This document shows, in pieces, positions 1-7,468 of a stretch of DNA of 12,041 nucleotides. A program made the position numbers and the translations under genes. How positions within the stretch are numbered: position 1 is the first letter of the stretch; the number at the start of each line of letters is the position of its first letter. The notes under the pieces are model-generated. The model was not told where the DNA came from. It did no database searches and saw only the letters and a list, made by a program, of their open reading frames with translations. The DNA lies in the NCBI GenBank assembly GCA_019347795.1, contig JAHWKS010000067.1, positions 1 to 12,041 on the forward strand, given 5' to 3'. This DNA comes from Planctomycetota bacterium. GTDB lineage: Bacteria > Planctomycetota > Planctomycetia > Pirellulales > Pirellulaceae.

Positions 1-1
1 G

Positions 2-646
2 CCGGGCTGGTTCCTGGAGGCGTTCGTGGTGGCGTTCTCCGTGTTTCTCGGTTGTTACGCCCGGCCGTGGAAGGCGAAGGACCCCAAGAGCAAGGCCCAC
101 ATGGGGATCGGGGCGTTCAACCTATTGTCGGCGGCGACGTATCGCGAGGTCGGAACGATGGAGGCCATCGCCATGCGTCCCGATGACGACATCAAGCTCG
201 GCAAGCTCGTGAAGCTGCACGGCAAGCGGCAGGAAATGCTCGGAGGTCTGGAGATGCTCGAGGTGCCGTGGTACGGTTCGCTGCGCGAGGTGATTGTGGG
301 GCTGGAGAAGAATACATTTGCGGCGGTTGAATATCGCGTGTGGGCGACGGTGGTCGGGACGCTGGCGATTCTGCTGTTCAACGTGTTTCCTTACATCGGC
401 GTATTCCTCGCGGAGGGCGCCGCGCGGTGGCTCTTCGCTGCGAACTGCCTTTTGCTGTGGCTCTTGGCTTGGGGAGCGGCGATCGCCGTGGACGCCCGCC
501 GCACCACAGCGATTGCGTTCCCGGTGGTGTGCGTCGTGTTCGTCTACATTCAATGGCGGTCGATGCTGCTGGTGCTCAAGAACGGCGGCATCCGCTGGCG
601 AGACACCCACTATCCGCTGGCGGCGCTGAAGGCGAATCGGGTATAA
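2..646 (+). CDS. Family 2 membrane glycosyltransferase, C-terminal part (5' end cut by the window edge)
   Basis: The reading frame is open to the left edge (it begins P-G-W-F-L-E), so the GTG at 26 is not a real start; the N-terminal donor-binding half is missing. The visible part carries the acceptor side of a processive-type GT2 fold: GIGAFNL, then an R-P-D-D-D aspartate cluster in the place of the catalytic ED motif, then a V-P-W-Y segment and LEKN, all typical of membrane GT2 enzymes. About three hydrophobic segments follow, and the protein ends in a GGIRWRDTHYPL motif common at the C terminus of this group. It probably transfers a sugar to a lipid or polymer at the inner membrane; the substrate cannot be told. 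The ceramidase-like gene follows on the same strand after about 50 bases, so a shared transcript and a link to lipid metabolism are possible but unproven. Confidence 0.8.
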   Translation, partial: PGWFLEAFVVAFSVFLGCYARPWKAKDPKSKAHMGIGAFNLLSAATYREVGTMEAIAMRPDDDIKLGKLVKLHGKRQEMLGGLEMLEVPWYGSLREVIVGLEKNTFAAVEYRVWATVVGTLAILLFNVFPYIGVFLAEGAARWLFAANCLLLWLLAWGAAIAVDARRTTAIAFPVVCVVFVYIQWRSMLLVLKNGGIRWRDTHYPLAALKANRV

Positions 647-697
647 CCTGCCGCTGAAGTAGACAACATTCGCGATTGCTCCGTTGAGGTGCGCATC

Positions 698-2056
698 ATG
701 AAGTTCCGTCATTTCCTGCTGTTCGCACTCATCGTCCTTTCTACGGACGCCGCGCTTGCCGAGGATTCCTGGAAGGCGGGGGCGGCGGCGGTTGTCATCA
801 CGCCGCCTGAGCCGATGTGGATGTCCGGCTACGCCGGTCGCGATCATGCGGCGGAAGGGAAGCTCACGGACCTTTGGACCAAGGCGCTGGTGCTGGAGGA
901 TGCGGAGGATCGCCGCGTCGTGCTGGTGACGCTCGACCTGGTGGGCATCGGCCGGGAGCTGTCGCAGTCGATCTGCCGGCGACTTCAAGAGCGGCACGAA
1001 TTGGAGCGCGAGCAGATCGCGATCTGCGTTTCCCATACGCACACCGGGCCGGTCGTGGGGCGGAATCTCGGTCCGGCGCATTACCTTCGGTTGGACGCCG
1101 CCGAACGGACGAAGGTCGATCGCTACACCGATTTCCTTGAAGAGCAGATCGACGACGCCGTGGAGCAGGCGATGGAGAAGCTGGCGCCGGCGCAGCTCGC
1201 CTGGAACAGCGGCCGAACCACCTTCGCCGTCAATCGCCGCAACAACTCCCAGGCGGACGTGCCCGAGTTGCGGGCGAAAGGGAAGCTGGTGGGCCCGGTC
1301 GATTACGACGTGCCGGTGCTGGCGGTGCGCGACGAGGAGGGCGCCCTCACCGCCGTCGTGTTCGGTTACGCCTGCCACGCCACGGTCTTGAGTTTCTACC
1401 AATGGTCGGGGGACTATCCCGGTTTCGCGCAGCTTGCCCTGGAGGAGCGGAGGCCGGGCTGCATCGCCATGTTTTGGGCGGGCTGCGGCGCGGATCAGAA
1501 CCCGCTCCCGCGGCGTACCGTCGAGTTGGCGGAAGAGTATGGCAATCAACTGGCCGACGCGGTCGAGGAGACGCTTGACGGCGTGATGTTCTCGCTCAAG
1601 CCGACTGTCACGGCGACGTATGAGGAGATCAACCTGCCGCTGGCCCCGCTTCCGGAGAAGGAGGAGATCGAGCGAGACGCGCAGTCCGACAATCCTTACA
1701 TCTCCGCCCGGGCGGAGATGCTGCTGGAGCAGATTACGGCCGAAGGCTCGCTGGCCTCGACGTATCCCTATCCCGTGCAGTGCTGGAGGCTGGGAGACCA
1801 GGTGCAGTGGCTGTTTCTGGGGGGTGAGGTGGTGGTCGATTACGCCCTGCGGCTCAAGTCCGATCTCCGCGGCCGCCGCACCTGGTGCGCCGCCTACGCC
1901 AACGACGTGATGGCCTACATCCCCTCGCGGCGCGTGCTGACCGAGGGGGGCTACGAAGGCGCCAGCTCAATGATCTACTACGGCCTTCCCACCGTCTGGG
2001 CCCCGGAACTGGAACAGCAAATCGCAGCCGAGGCCGTCCGCCAGGCGACGCCGTGA
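698..2056 (+). CDS. Secreted neutral/alkaline ceramidase-like protein (N-terminal ceramidase domain only)
   Basis: The ATG at 698 is chosen because GAGG at 686-689 lies 8 bases upstream and the protein then opens with a clean signal peptide (hydrophobic core, AxA site at residues 19-21). A GTG at 689 would add only three residues. The 452-residue product matches the neutral ceramidase N-terminal family: SHTHTG at 112-117 and CHAT at 226-229 contain the histidines that bind zinc in true ceramidases, with GDYPG at 238-242 and GCGADQNP at 262-269. Bona fide neutral ceramidases are longer (roughly 650-750 residues), with a C-terminal Ig-like domain missing here. Their nucleophile serine (GDVSPN) appears replaced by Gln in my hand alignment. 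Exported homologues of this short type are frequent in planctomycetes and their substrate is not established. Amide or ester hydrolysis outside the cytoplasm is likely; ceramide as substrate is doubtful. Confidence 0.85.
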   Translation: MKFRHFLLFALIVLSTDAALAEDSWKAGAAAVVITPPEPMWMSGYAGRDHAAEGKLTDLWTKALVLEDAEDRRVVLVTLDLVGIGRELSQSICRRLQERHELEREQIAICVSHTHTGPVVGRNLGPAHYLRLDAAERTKVDRYTDFLEEQIDDAVEQAMEKLAPAQLAWNSGRTTFAVNRRNNSQADVPELRAKGKLVGPVDYDVPVLAVRDEEGALTAVVFGYACHATVLSFYQWSGDYPGFAQLALEERRPGCIAMFWAGCGADQNPLPRRTVELAEEYGNQLADAVEETLDGVMFSLKPTVTATYEEINLPLAPLPEKEEIERDAQSDNPYISARAEMLLEQITAEGSLASTYPYPVQCWRLGDQVQWLFLGGEVVVDYALRLKSDLRGRRTWCAAYANDVMAYIPSRRVLTEGGYEGASSMIYYGLPTVWAPELEQQIAAEAVRQATP

Positions 2057-2326
2057 CGCATCGCTGTTGTCGCGCCCGTCGCCGCGGTCACGCCTCGACT
2101 TCCTCTTCACCACTCTCCGCGGGGCCCGCACCACCGCGGCGAGTGTGTCGAGCTCCAGCTAAGCTGACATCTCGCCGGCGAGGGGGAAGGAGATCACATC
2201 GCGACGCCCTTCTATTAGCCATTCGGCCAGTTGGATTATCATAACGCAAGGCGCCTAAGGTAAGGTTAAGCGGGATGGACCCCTTCCGCGCCGGCGCAGC
2301 CAATCGAGCGCAAAAAGGAAGATGCT
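2057..2326. other. Intergenic region between the ceramidase-like gene and the two-gene pair
   Basis: This 270-base gap contains the decayed gyrA tail at 2088-2149 (separate entry). It also has perfect palindromes CTCGCCGGCGAG at 2171-2182 and GCGCCGGCGC at 2288-2297, which could be operator half-sites but are also easy to get by chance in GC-rich DNA. TATCAT at 2237-2242 resembles a -10 element but has no convincing -35. The promoter of the downstream pair should lie here; I cannot place it with confidence. No RNA gene or terminator is evident. Confidence 0.5.
2088..2149 (-). pseudogene. Decayed duplicate of the gyrA 3' end
   Basis: Read on the minus strand, this segment encodes [10 protein letters not shown], then after a one-base deletion A-E-S-G-E-E-E-V-E-A and a TGA stop. 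It parallels the end of the intact gyrA ([21 protein letters not shown] stop, bases 3104-3169). The DNA shares an exact 19-base block (2090-2108 with 3106-3124) and about 80% identity over roughly 62 aligned bases, with one codon lost and one frameshift. Similarity may reach about 2180, where M-S-(A-stop)-L-E-L echoes M-S-L-D-E-E, but this is weak. The piece lies in direct orientation to gyrA about 1 kb away, on the far side of two small genes. It has no start and is not expected to be expressed. Confidence 0.75.
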
Positions 2327-2653
2327 ATGAACTTAAACACCGAGCCAACGAAGAACGATCTTCGCAAGCTTTTGGCGGCGTGCGACGACACGGCTGGTCA
2401 TCATATCTTATGGATCAGCAAATCAGGCGAGGTCAAAATCGCATGCGTGCCCGGGAAGAAAGCGCCGGTGGAGTTCGACGCCCCACCCGCAGAATTGCAA
2501 GTGCAGTTCGAACCGTTTTTGGCCGGCAACGAATATGTCGGTCTGGAAGCTGCAGCCGATGCTGAGTGGGTCGACGAGTTGTTCGACCGACTGCTCAACG
2601 AATGGTCTCGCGCGAGGGGATGCGCCAACGTGGCTTACGTGGACCAGTTTTGA
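2327..2653 (+). CDS. Hypothetical protein, first gene of a two-gene pair
   Basis: I do not recognise this 108-residue protein. The ATG is supported by a purine-rich AAGGAAG about 7 bases upstream. It is soluble and acidic, with no signal peptide or membrane segment. The first half looks mixed alpha/beta (HHILWISKSGEVKIACVPG reads as two beta strands), a segment rich in Pro and Glu follows, and the C-terminal third (EWVDELFDRLLNEW) reads as an amphipathic helix. The next gene starts 28 bases after its stop with its own strong ribosome binding site, so the two are probably co-transcribed. Hand-counted GC over 2341-3060 is about 57-58%, lower than sampled stretches of gyrA. Its place between two gyrA tails suggests acquired DNA. 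A two-component toxin or immunity role is possible but nothing in the sequence proves it. Confidence 0.7.
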   Translation: MNLNTEPTKNDLRKLLAACDDTAGHHILWISKSGEVKIACVPGKKAPVEFDAPPAELQVQFEPFLAGNEYVGLEAAADAEWVDELFDRLLNEWSRARGCANVAYVDQF

Positions 2654-2681
2654 CGAGTACGCCACGTGACAGGAGCATTCC

Positions 2682-3086
2682 GTGCCCATTACCGTGACGT
2701 TTGACATCCAAAGCCCCACGCCCCACGAGTTGAATCGTATTCGCGAATGCTTTGAACGCTTGGGGTGGGAGCATCTCGGGAATACCGCCTACCGTTATCC
2801 GAAATTGCACGGCCCGCATCCGACGGAGGACTGGTTCAACCACGTCATCCCTGCGTTGATGATGCTGCGCGCCTTCGCGCGCCACGCGGCGCAATCAGGT
2901 CGCAACATCCGAAAGTTCTCGATTGACGTTCAAAGCTCGACAGGTTGCAACCCAATCACGAACGTCGGTGCGCCACCGTTGCCGCCTAGTCAAATAACGT
3001 ACTCGCAGCCCTCCAGATCAGGACGTTCATTCGGCCTTCAGCAGCTTCAAAGCTGGATCGACGGGATCGATTGGCCTTACCCGTAA
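2682..3086 (+). CDS. Hypothetical protein, second gene of a two-gene pair
   Basis: This 134-residue protein begins with GTG, placed by AGGAG at 2671-2675 six bases upstream. I do not recognise the family. Visible features are a beta-strand-like start (ITVTFDIQ), a helix with HELNRIRECFERLGW, an aromatic and histidine-rich middle (HGPHPTEDWFNHVIPALMML), the patch KFSIDVQSSTGCNP around residues 88-101, and a C-terminal run rich in Ser, Gln and Pro ending in SWIDGIDWPYP. No signal peptide or membrane segment is seen. It follows the 108-residue gene after 28 bases on the same strand, and its stop lies only 17 bases from the stop of the convergent gyrA, with no visible terminator between. Small size, pairing and lower GC fit accessory cargo. 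Function is unknown. Confidence 0.7.
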   Translation: MPITVTFDIQSPTPHELNRIRECFERLGWEHLGNTAYRYPKLHGPHPTEDWFNHVIPALMMLRAFARHAAQSGRNIRKFSIDVQSSTGCNPITNVGAPPLPPSQITYSQPSRSGRSFGLQQLQSWIDGIDWPYP

Positions 3087-3103
3087 ACGGAGAAGCGCGC
3101 GCA

Positions 3104-5875
3104 CTACGCCTCGACTTCCTCTTCGCCTCGCTCTTCCGCCGGGACGCGGACCACTGCGGCGAGCGTGTCCTCCTCATCCAGGCTCATGATCTTCACCCCT
3201 TGGGTGTTGCGCCCAATCACGCTGATGTCGCTGGCGCGGATCCGCTGAACTTTGCCGCGGGCGGTCATCATCAGCACTTCATCCTCGTCGTCCACGCGGG
3301 CGATGGCCACCACCGGGCCGTTGCGATTGGTGGTCTTGATGTCGCGCAGTCCCTTGCCGCCGCGGCCCTGGGTGCGATAGCGATTGCCGCTGGAGACTTC
3401 TTCCTCCTCCTCTTCGCCGTTGCCCTCCGCTTCGTCCACAGGCGCTTCGTCGACAGACGCCTCTTCGCCGCCGTTCTCGTCTTCCGGCGGCGACGACTCC
3501 GACTCACCTTCGCCGGCGTCCTCGGCGTTGGGACCGAACCAGGTTCGTTTGCCGTAACCGTGCTCGCAGGCGGTGAGGAGCGTGGCGTCGGGATCGGCGA
3601 CGACCATCCCCACCACGTAATCCGGCTCACCGGTGGCGAGCTTACCGAGCCTGATCCCCTTGACGCCGCTGGAGCTGCGTCCGGTGGCTCGCACGTCGTT
3701 CAGGCGGAAGCGGATGGCCATGCCGCCGGCGGTGGCCAGCAGCAATTCGTCGCCGCTTTTGCTCACCAGCACGTCCACCACTTCGTCGTCCTCGCGCAGC
3801 TTCACCGCGATGATGCCGCGCTTCATCGGCCTGCCGTACGCCCGCAGTGCGGTCTTCTTCACCAGGCCCTTGCGGGTCGCCACCACGAGGTAATGCTCCG
3901 GCTGATCGAAATCGCGGACGGCACGGCAGTCGGCGATTCGTTCGCCCTCGGTCAACTGTAATAGATTGACGACGGCCCGGCCGCGGCGCTCGCGGCTGAG
4001 CTGCGGGAGGTCATACACTTTCCGCCAATGGACGATCCCCTTATTCGTGAAGAACATCAGGTAGTCGTGCGTGCTGGCGACGAAGAGGTGCTCGATGGGG
4101 TCTTCCTCTTCGGTGGCGGCGCCGCGGATTCCCTTGCCGCCGCGGCGCTGGGCGCGGTACGCCGTCATCGGCGTGCGCTTGATGTAGCCGCGATGGCTGA
4201 TCGAGACGACCATCGTCTCCTCTTCGATCAGGTCCTCCAGGTCGATCTCGCCGACCTCCTCGCCGCTGATCTCCGTCCGCCGCGCATCGCCGTGCTTCTT
4301 TTGAATTTCGCGTAGCTCGTTTTTGATGATGTCCAGGATGTTCTGGTCGTCGGAGAGAATCCGCAGGTACTCCTGGATCTCCTCCAAAAGGTCGCGGTAC
4401 TCCTGGGCGAGCTGCTCCTGGGCCAGGTTCACCAACTGGCCGAGCGTCATCCGCAGGATGGCGTCGGCCTGCACCGGCGTGAGGTGATAGACGTCGGCCA
4501 CGCCCCGCTCCTGCTGGAATACCTTAAAGCCTTCGTCCCCAAGGGCCTTCTGCATCATCGACGCCGGCGACTCGACCCCCATCAGCCGCGTCTTGGCCTC
4601 GGCCACCGTCTCCGACGTGCGGATGATCCGGATGATCTCATCGATGTTGGCCAGCGCCAGCAGCAGCCCTTCGACCGTGTGCTTGCGCTTCCGGGCGCGG
4701 GCCAACAAGAACTGCGTGCGGCGGCGGATCACCCGCACCCGGTGCCGCAGGAACTCTTCCAAGAGCACCTTGAACGACATCTCCCGCGGCTTGGCGTCCA
4801 CCAAGGCCAGCAGGATGATCGAGAACGAAATCTGCAGCGGCGAGTACTGATAGAACTGGTTGAGGATCAGGTCCGGGTCGCCGTCTCGCTTCAGGTAGAC
4901 GCAGATGCGGACCGGCTCCTTGAGGTCGCTCTCATCGAGGATCTCGCTGACCCCTTTGATCCTCCCTTCATTTACCAGCTCGTTCATCCGCGCCACCAGG
5001 CGGTCGCGGAACTGCTGGAAGGGAATCTCGGAGACGACGATCCGCGTCTTCCCTTTCTGATACTCCTCAATGCGGGCCCGGGCGCGGACGATGACGTTCC
5101 CCCGCCCCGTGTGGTACGCCTTGCGAATGCCGGCCCGGCCGCCGATGACGCCTCCCGTAGGGAAATCGGGACCGGGGACGATCTCCAGCAGCTCATCGAC
5201 CGACATCGCAGGATTGTCGATCAGCCGGATGAGCGCCTCGCAAATCTCGCGGGGATTGTGCGGCGGGATCGAGGTAGCCATGCCCACCGCGATCCCCATC
5301 GCCCCGTTGATCAGCAAGTTCGGATAGCGCGACGGAAGCACCGTCGGCTCCGTGTTCCGCTCGTCATAGGTGGGGACGTAATCGACGGTGTCCAGGTTGA
5401 TGTCGTCCAGCATCAACGCCGCGGTCGGCGAAAGCCGGGCTTCCGTGTACCGCATCGCCGCGGGAGGCAAGCCGGCGATCGAGCCGAAGTTCCCCTGCTT
5501 GTCGATCAGCACCTGCCGCATGTTCCACTCTTGGGCCATGCGGACCAGGGTGGGATAAATGACGCTTTCGCCGTGCGGGTGGTAGTTGCCGCTGGTGTCG
5601 CCGGAGATCTTGGCGCACTTCACCCGACCGGCGGTCGGACCGAGGTTGAGATCGTTCATCGCCACAAGGATCCGCCGCTGCGAGGGCTTGAGCCCGTCGC
5701 GCACGTCGGGGAGCGCGCGGCTGACGATGACGCTCATCGAATAGATGAGGTAGCTGTCCTTCAGCTCCTCGTCGATGGGCCGGTCCAGCAGATTGCCGTC
5801 GCCCCCCGCGCCGTTGCCGTCGCTGGGCGGATTATCATCGGGCGGCAAGCCAGGGTCGTTGGCGTCGGTAGACAA
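3104..5875 (-). CDS. gyrA: DNA gyrase subunit A
   Basis: This full-length 923-residue protein is the DNA breakage-reunion subunit of gyrase, which with GyrB introduces negative supercoils. The catalytic tyrosine is Y143 in [10 protein letters not shown]. The quinolone region [11 protein letters not shown] keeps the E. coli Ser83 equivalent (S104) but has Pro at the Asp87 equivalent (P108). The GyrA box QRRGGKG at 576-582 identifies it as GyrA, not ParC. The C-terminal beta-pinwheel continues to [10 protein letters not shown] near the end. A roughly 44-residue run rich in Glu, Asp and Ser (residues 783-826) interrupts the pinwheel just before RTQGRGGKG, and the N terminus has about 28 extra Gly/Pro/Asp-rich residues. 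The start is TTG with AAAGGA 7 bases upstream; an in-frame TGA two codons before rules out an earlier start. A partial second copy of its 3' end lies at 2088-2149. Confidence 0.97.
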   Translation of the reverse strand: MSTDANDPGLPPDDNPPSDGNGAGGDGNLLDRPIDEELKDSYLIYSMSVIVSRALPDVRDGLKPSQRRILVAMNDLNLGPTAGRVKCAKISGDTSGNYHPHGESVIYPTLVRMAQEWNMRQVLIDKQGNFGSIAGLPPAAMRYTEARLSPTAALMLDDINLDTVDYVPTYDERNTEPTVLPSRYPNLLINGAMGIAVGMATSIPPHNPREICEALIRLIDNPAMSVDELLEIVPGPDFPTGGVIGGRAGIRKAYHTGRGNVIVRARARIEEYQKGKTRIVVSEIPFQQFRDRLVARMNELVNEGRIKGVSEILDESDLKEPVRICVYLKRDGDPDLILNQFYQYSPLQISFSIILLALVDAKPREMSFKVLLEEFLRHRVRVIRRRTQFLLARARKRKHTVEGLLLALANIDEIIRIIRTSETVAEAKTRLMGVESPASMMQKALGDEGFKVFQQERGVADVYHLTPVQADAILRMTLGQLVNLAQEQLAQEYRDLLEEIQEYLRILSDDQNILDIIKNELREIQKKHGDARRTEISGEEVGEIDLEDLIEEETMVVSISHRGYIKRTPMTAYRAQRRGGKGIRGAATEEEDPIEHLFVASTHDYLMFFTNKGIVHWRKVYDLPQLSRERRGRAVVNLLQLTEGERIADCRAVRDFDQPEHYLVVATRKGLVKKTALRAYGRPMKRGIIAVKLREDDEVVDVLVSKSGDELLLATAGGMAIRFRLNDVRATGRSSSGVKGIRLGKLATGEPDYVVGMVVADPDATLLTACEHGYGKRTWFGPNAEDAGEGESESSPPEDENGGEEASVDEAPVDEAEGNGEEEEEEVSSGNRYRTQGRGGKGLRDIKTTNRNGPVVAIARVDDEDEVLMMTARGKVQRIRASDISVIGRNTQGVKIMSLDEEDTLAAVVRVPAEERGEEEVEA

Positions 5876-6028
5876 AGATCAATCCTTTCCGATCAAGGGA
5901 AGCGCGGGAGACGCATCCGGGGTTTCCAGAGGGTTCGGCGGGCGGCGCCAAGCGCTCGCAAAAGACGGCCCGAAAGGCCCGGAGAGAGCAACGCCGAACA
6001 AAAAACGCCGCGTGGGTTTCACTGCAGA

Positions 6029-6057
6029 ATTGTATCACTTGAGAGCCGGACCAACAA
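6029..6057 (-). promoter_or_regulatory. Probable sigma-70 promoter of gyrA (extended -10)
   Basis: On the minus strand, TTGTTG (6052-6057) and TACAAT (6029-6034) are separated by 17 bases, and TG one base before the hexamer gives an extended -10 (TGATACAAT). The -10 matches five of six consensus bases while the -35 is poor, as often with extended -10 promoters. The transcript would start near 6022, leaving a leader of almost 150 bases before the gyrA TTG codon. Confidence 0.5.
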
Positions 6058-6149
6058 CCAACCGGACGCTGCAAATCGTCGCCGCAAACTCTTGTCTCAC
6101 AATGGGTTGCGAAGCTCAGTTCCCTCGCCTCTCGGGGACGCGGCCAGGC

Positions 6150-6173
6150 GCCGAAAAAAACCAGGTTTTCGGC
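6150..6173 (-). terminator. Hairpin downstream of the dehydrogenase gene, possible terminator
   Basis: On the minus strand GCCGAAAA pairs with TTTTCGGC around an 8-base loop (CCTGGTTT), about 18 bases past the stop codon. The U-rich stretch lies within the loop and 3' arm rather than after the stem, so this is not a classical Rho-independent terminator; it could still end or stabilise the transcript before gyrA. Confidence 0.35.
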
Positions 6174-6190
6174 TCACCCGGCGAACCGCT

Positions 6191-7273
6191 CTATCCGTAG
6201 TTGACCGCGGTCTTGATGCCTTGCGGCGCCCGATGACAATAGTGCCAGAGCGCCTCTTCCGGCGGTACGCGGGCCGTGATGAGCGACGCAAGTTCCTGCG
6301 GATGCGTCCTCTGGAGTTGAGCCAGATGTCGGAGCGCATCGGCGAAGTCGCGAGGCGCCGCGTTCACCGATCCGAGATGGAGGTGGTTTCGCACCACGCC
6401 GCGCCGCATCATCAGCGCGACGTTCCGCTGGGCCGGGCGCGGCGCTCGCTCGCTCCCCAGCCACGCCATGGCGCCGCAGGAGGCGAGGAGCGAGGCGCAG
6501 CGAACCATCACCTCGTCGGCGCCGGTGCACTCGAGGATAAGATCGAAGCCGTCTACTTCCACGTTGGCGGGCTCAAACTCGCATCGCGACGTGGGCAGAT
6601 ACGCGGCGCCGAAGGATTGGGCCAGCTCCGCGCGGAAGGTCGTCTCCTCTTCGCGCCCCAGCACCGTCACGGGCCACTCGCGGCAGCGGCAGGCGAGCAC
6701 GGCGGCGAAAGCGATCGGCCCCAGCCCCGTCACCAGCACCCGCGGCGGCGGGACGGTCCAAGTGTCATCGCCGAGTCTTGCTCGCTGCAGCGTCACCGCC
6801 TCATTCACCGCCTTCTCGGCCACCGAGAGCGGCTCGGTAAGCACGGCGACGCCGGCGATCTCCGCCGCAACGGGGAAGAGAAACTCCGGCCGATCGAGGA
6901 ACCACTGCCGCGCGAAGCCATGTTCGTGAACGATGCCGCGCTCCGTGAAGGCGCCCAGCGGCAGCAGATCGACGCGGACGCCGCCGGGCTGCTTCGCCCG
7001 GCGAACCACCGGCGCCACGAGATCGCCGGGACGCGGGCCGTCAACCCCGGCCCCGACTTCCTCCACCCGCGCAAGACACTCATGTCCCAGGATGAGGTGG
7101 TCTTCGCCGGGCGGGAGCAGAGGATGCCCCGACGCAAGTACGTCGCGGTCCGTGCCGCACACGCCGACTTCGAACGTCCGGCACAGCACCTCCCCCGGTC
7201 CCGGCGCCCGCGGCTCCGGCGCCTCCACAAACACCGGCTGCGATGAACCGGCACGAGCAGCGATAGCAAGCAT
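6191..7273 (-). CDS. Zinc-binding medium-chain dehydrogenase, glucose 1-dehydrogenase-like
   Basis: A start at 7273 (ATG) gives 360 residues and begins, as in the family, with the first beta strand MLAIAARAG. The frame stays open to 7369, but the extra 32 residues resemble nothing in the family. Catalytic zinc ligands are visible: C39 in GVCGTDRD, H64-E65 in GHE, and E148 in TEPLS, the pattern of archaeal-type glucose dehydrogenases (Cys, His, Glu, Glu). FTERGIVHEHGF at 109-120 and EPLSVAEKAVNEA at 148-160 are also characteristic of that group. The Rossmann motif is GLGPIAF at 183-189. The loop that carries four structural-zinc cysteines in many MDR enzymes has none (RRAKQPGGVRVDLLPLG, residues 91-107), so the structural zinc is absent. 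It probably oxidises a sugar or polyol with NAD(P); substrate and cofactor are not decided. It lies upstream of gyrA in the same direction but 315 bases away. Confidence 0.85.
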   Translation of the reverse strand: MLAIAARAGSSQPVFVEAPEPRAPGPGEVLCRTFEVGVCGTDRDVLASGHPLLPPGEDHLILGHECLARVEEVGAGVDGPRPGDLVAPVVRRAKQPGGVRVDLLPLGAFTERGIVHEHGFARQWFLDRPEFLFPVAAEIAGVAVLTEPLSVAEKAVNEAVTLQRARLGDDTWTVPPPRVLVTGLGPIAFAAVLACRCREWPVTVLGREEETTFRAELAQSFGAAYLPTSRCEFEPANVEVDGFDLILECTGADEVMVRCASLLASCGAMAWLGSERAPRPAQRNVALMMRRGVVRNHLHLGSVNAAPRDFADALRHLAQLQRTHPQELASLITARVPPEEALWHYCHRAPQGIKTAVNYG

Positions 7274-7390
7274 AGGAGCAATAATTGGAATGCACGCTTC
7301 AGCAGGTTTTCCCCAGGATAACGATTGAAGTCCCGCTGCGCAAGCGACTAAGCTGGTAAAGCCATCCATTGCCGTCGTTCAAGTAACGAA

Positions 7391-7456
7391 ATGATTCGCT
7401 TCCTGGTTGTCCTGTTCTGCGTTGCTGCGGCGATGCAGGCTCACGCCCAACAATAA
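7391..7456 (+). pseudogene. Signal-peptide segment cut off from the following gene by an in-frame TAA
   Basis: The ATG at 7391 opens 21 codons that read as a complete Sec signal peptide: MIR, a hydrophobic core FLVVLFCVAAA, then QAHAQQ with an AHA cleavage site, followed by TAA at 7454-7456. The frame is the same as that of the next gene, whose ATG at 7469 lies four codons after the stop. This is best read as the original N terminus of that protein, separated by one nonsense codon (a CAA-to-TAA change would explain it). Alternatives are a base-calling error or a genuine short leader peptide. No Shine-Dalgarno sequence precedes the ATG. Confidence 0.6.
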
Positions 7457-7468
7457 GGCGCCGGTGAT

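Larger units (their letters stand above)
5876..6190. other. Intergenic region upstream of gyrA
   Basis: These 315 bases separate the stop of the dehydrogenase gene from the gyrA start, both on the minus strand. They hold a hairpin just past the dehydrogenase stop, the gyrA promoter, and a leader of about 145-150 bases before the TTG start. That leader contains GC-rich short dyads such as GGCC-TTTCG-GGCC, but I see no known riboswitch or leader-peptide pattern. No convincing gene lies on either strand. Confidence 0.6.

Noticed and set aside
122..1549. 475-codon open frame on the minus strand
   Set aside because: It runs antisense to the glycosyltransferase and ceramidase-like genes, which have clear motifs, and its translation is His/Arg-rich without a recognisable fold.
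2171..2182. CTCGCCGGCGAG perfect 12-base palindrome as an operator
   Set aside because: Such GC-only palindromes are common by chance in this composition and no second copy or neighbouring regulator supports it.
4484..7246. Very long open frame (920 codons) on the plus strand across gyrA and the dehydrogenase
   Set aside because: It is antisense to two clear genes, crosses their intergenic region, and its product is a compositionally biased His/Arg/Asp-rich string without any motif; GC-rich codon bias on the opposite strand explains it.
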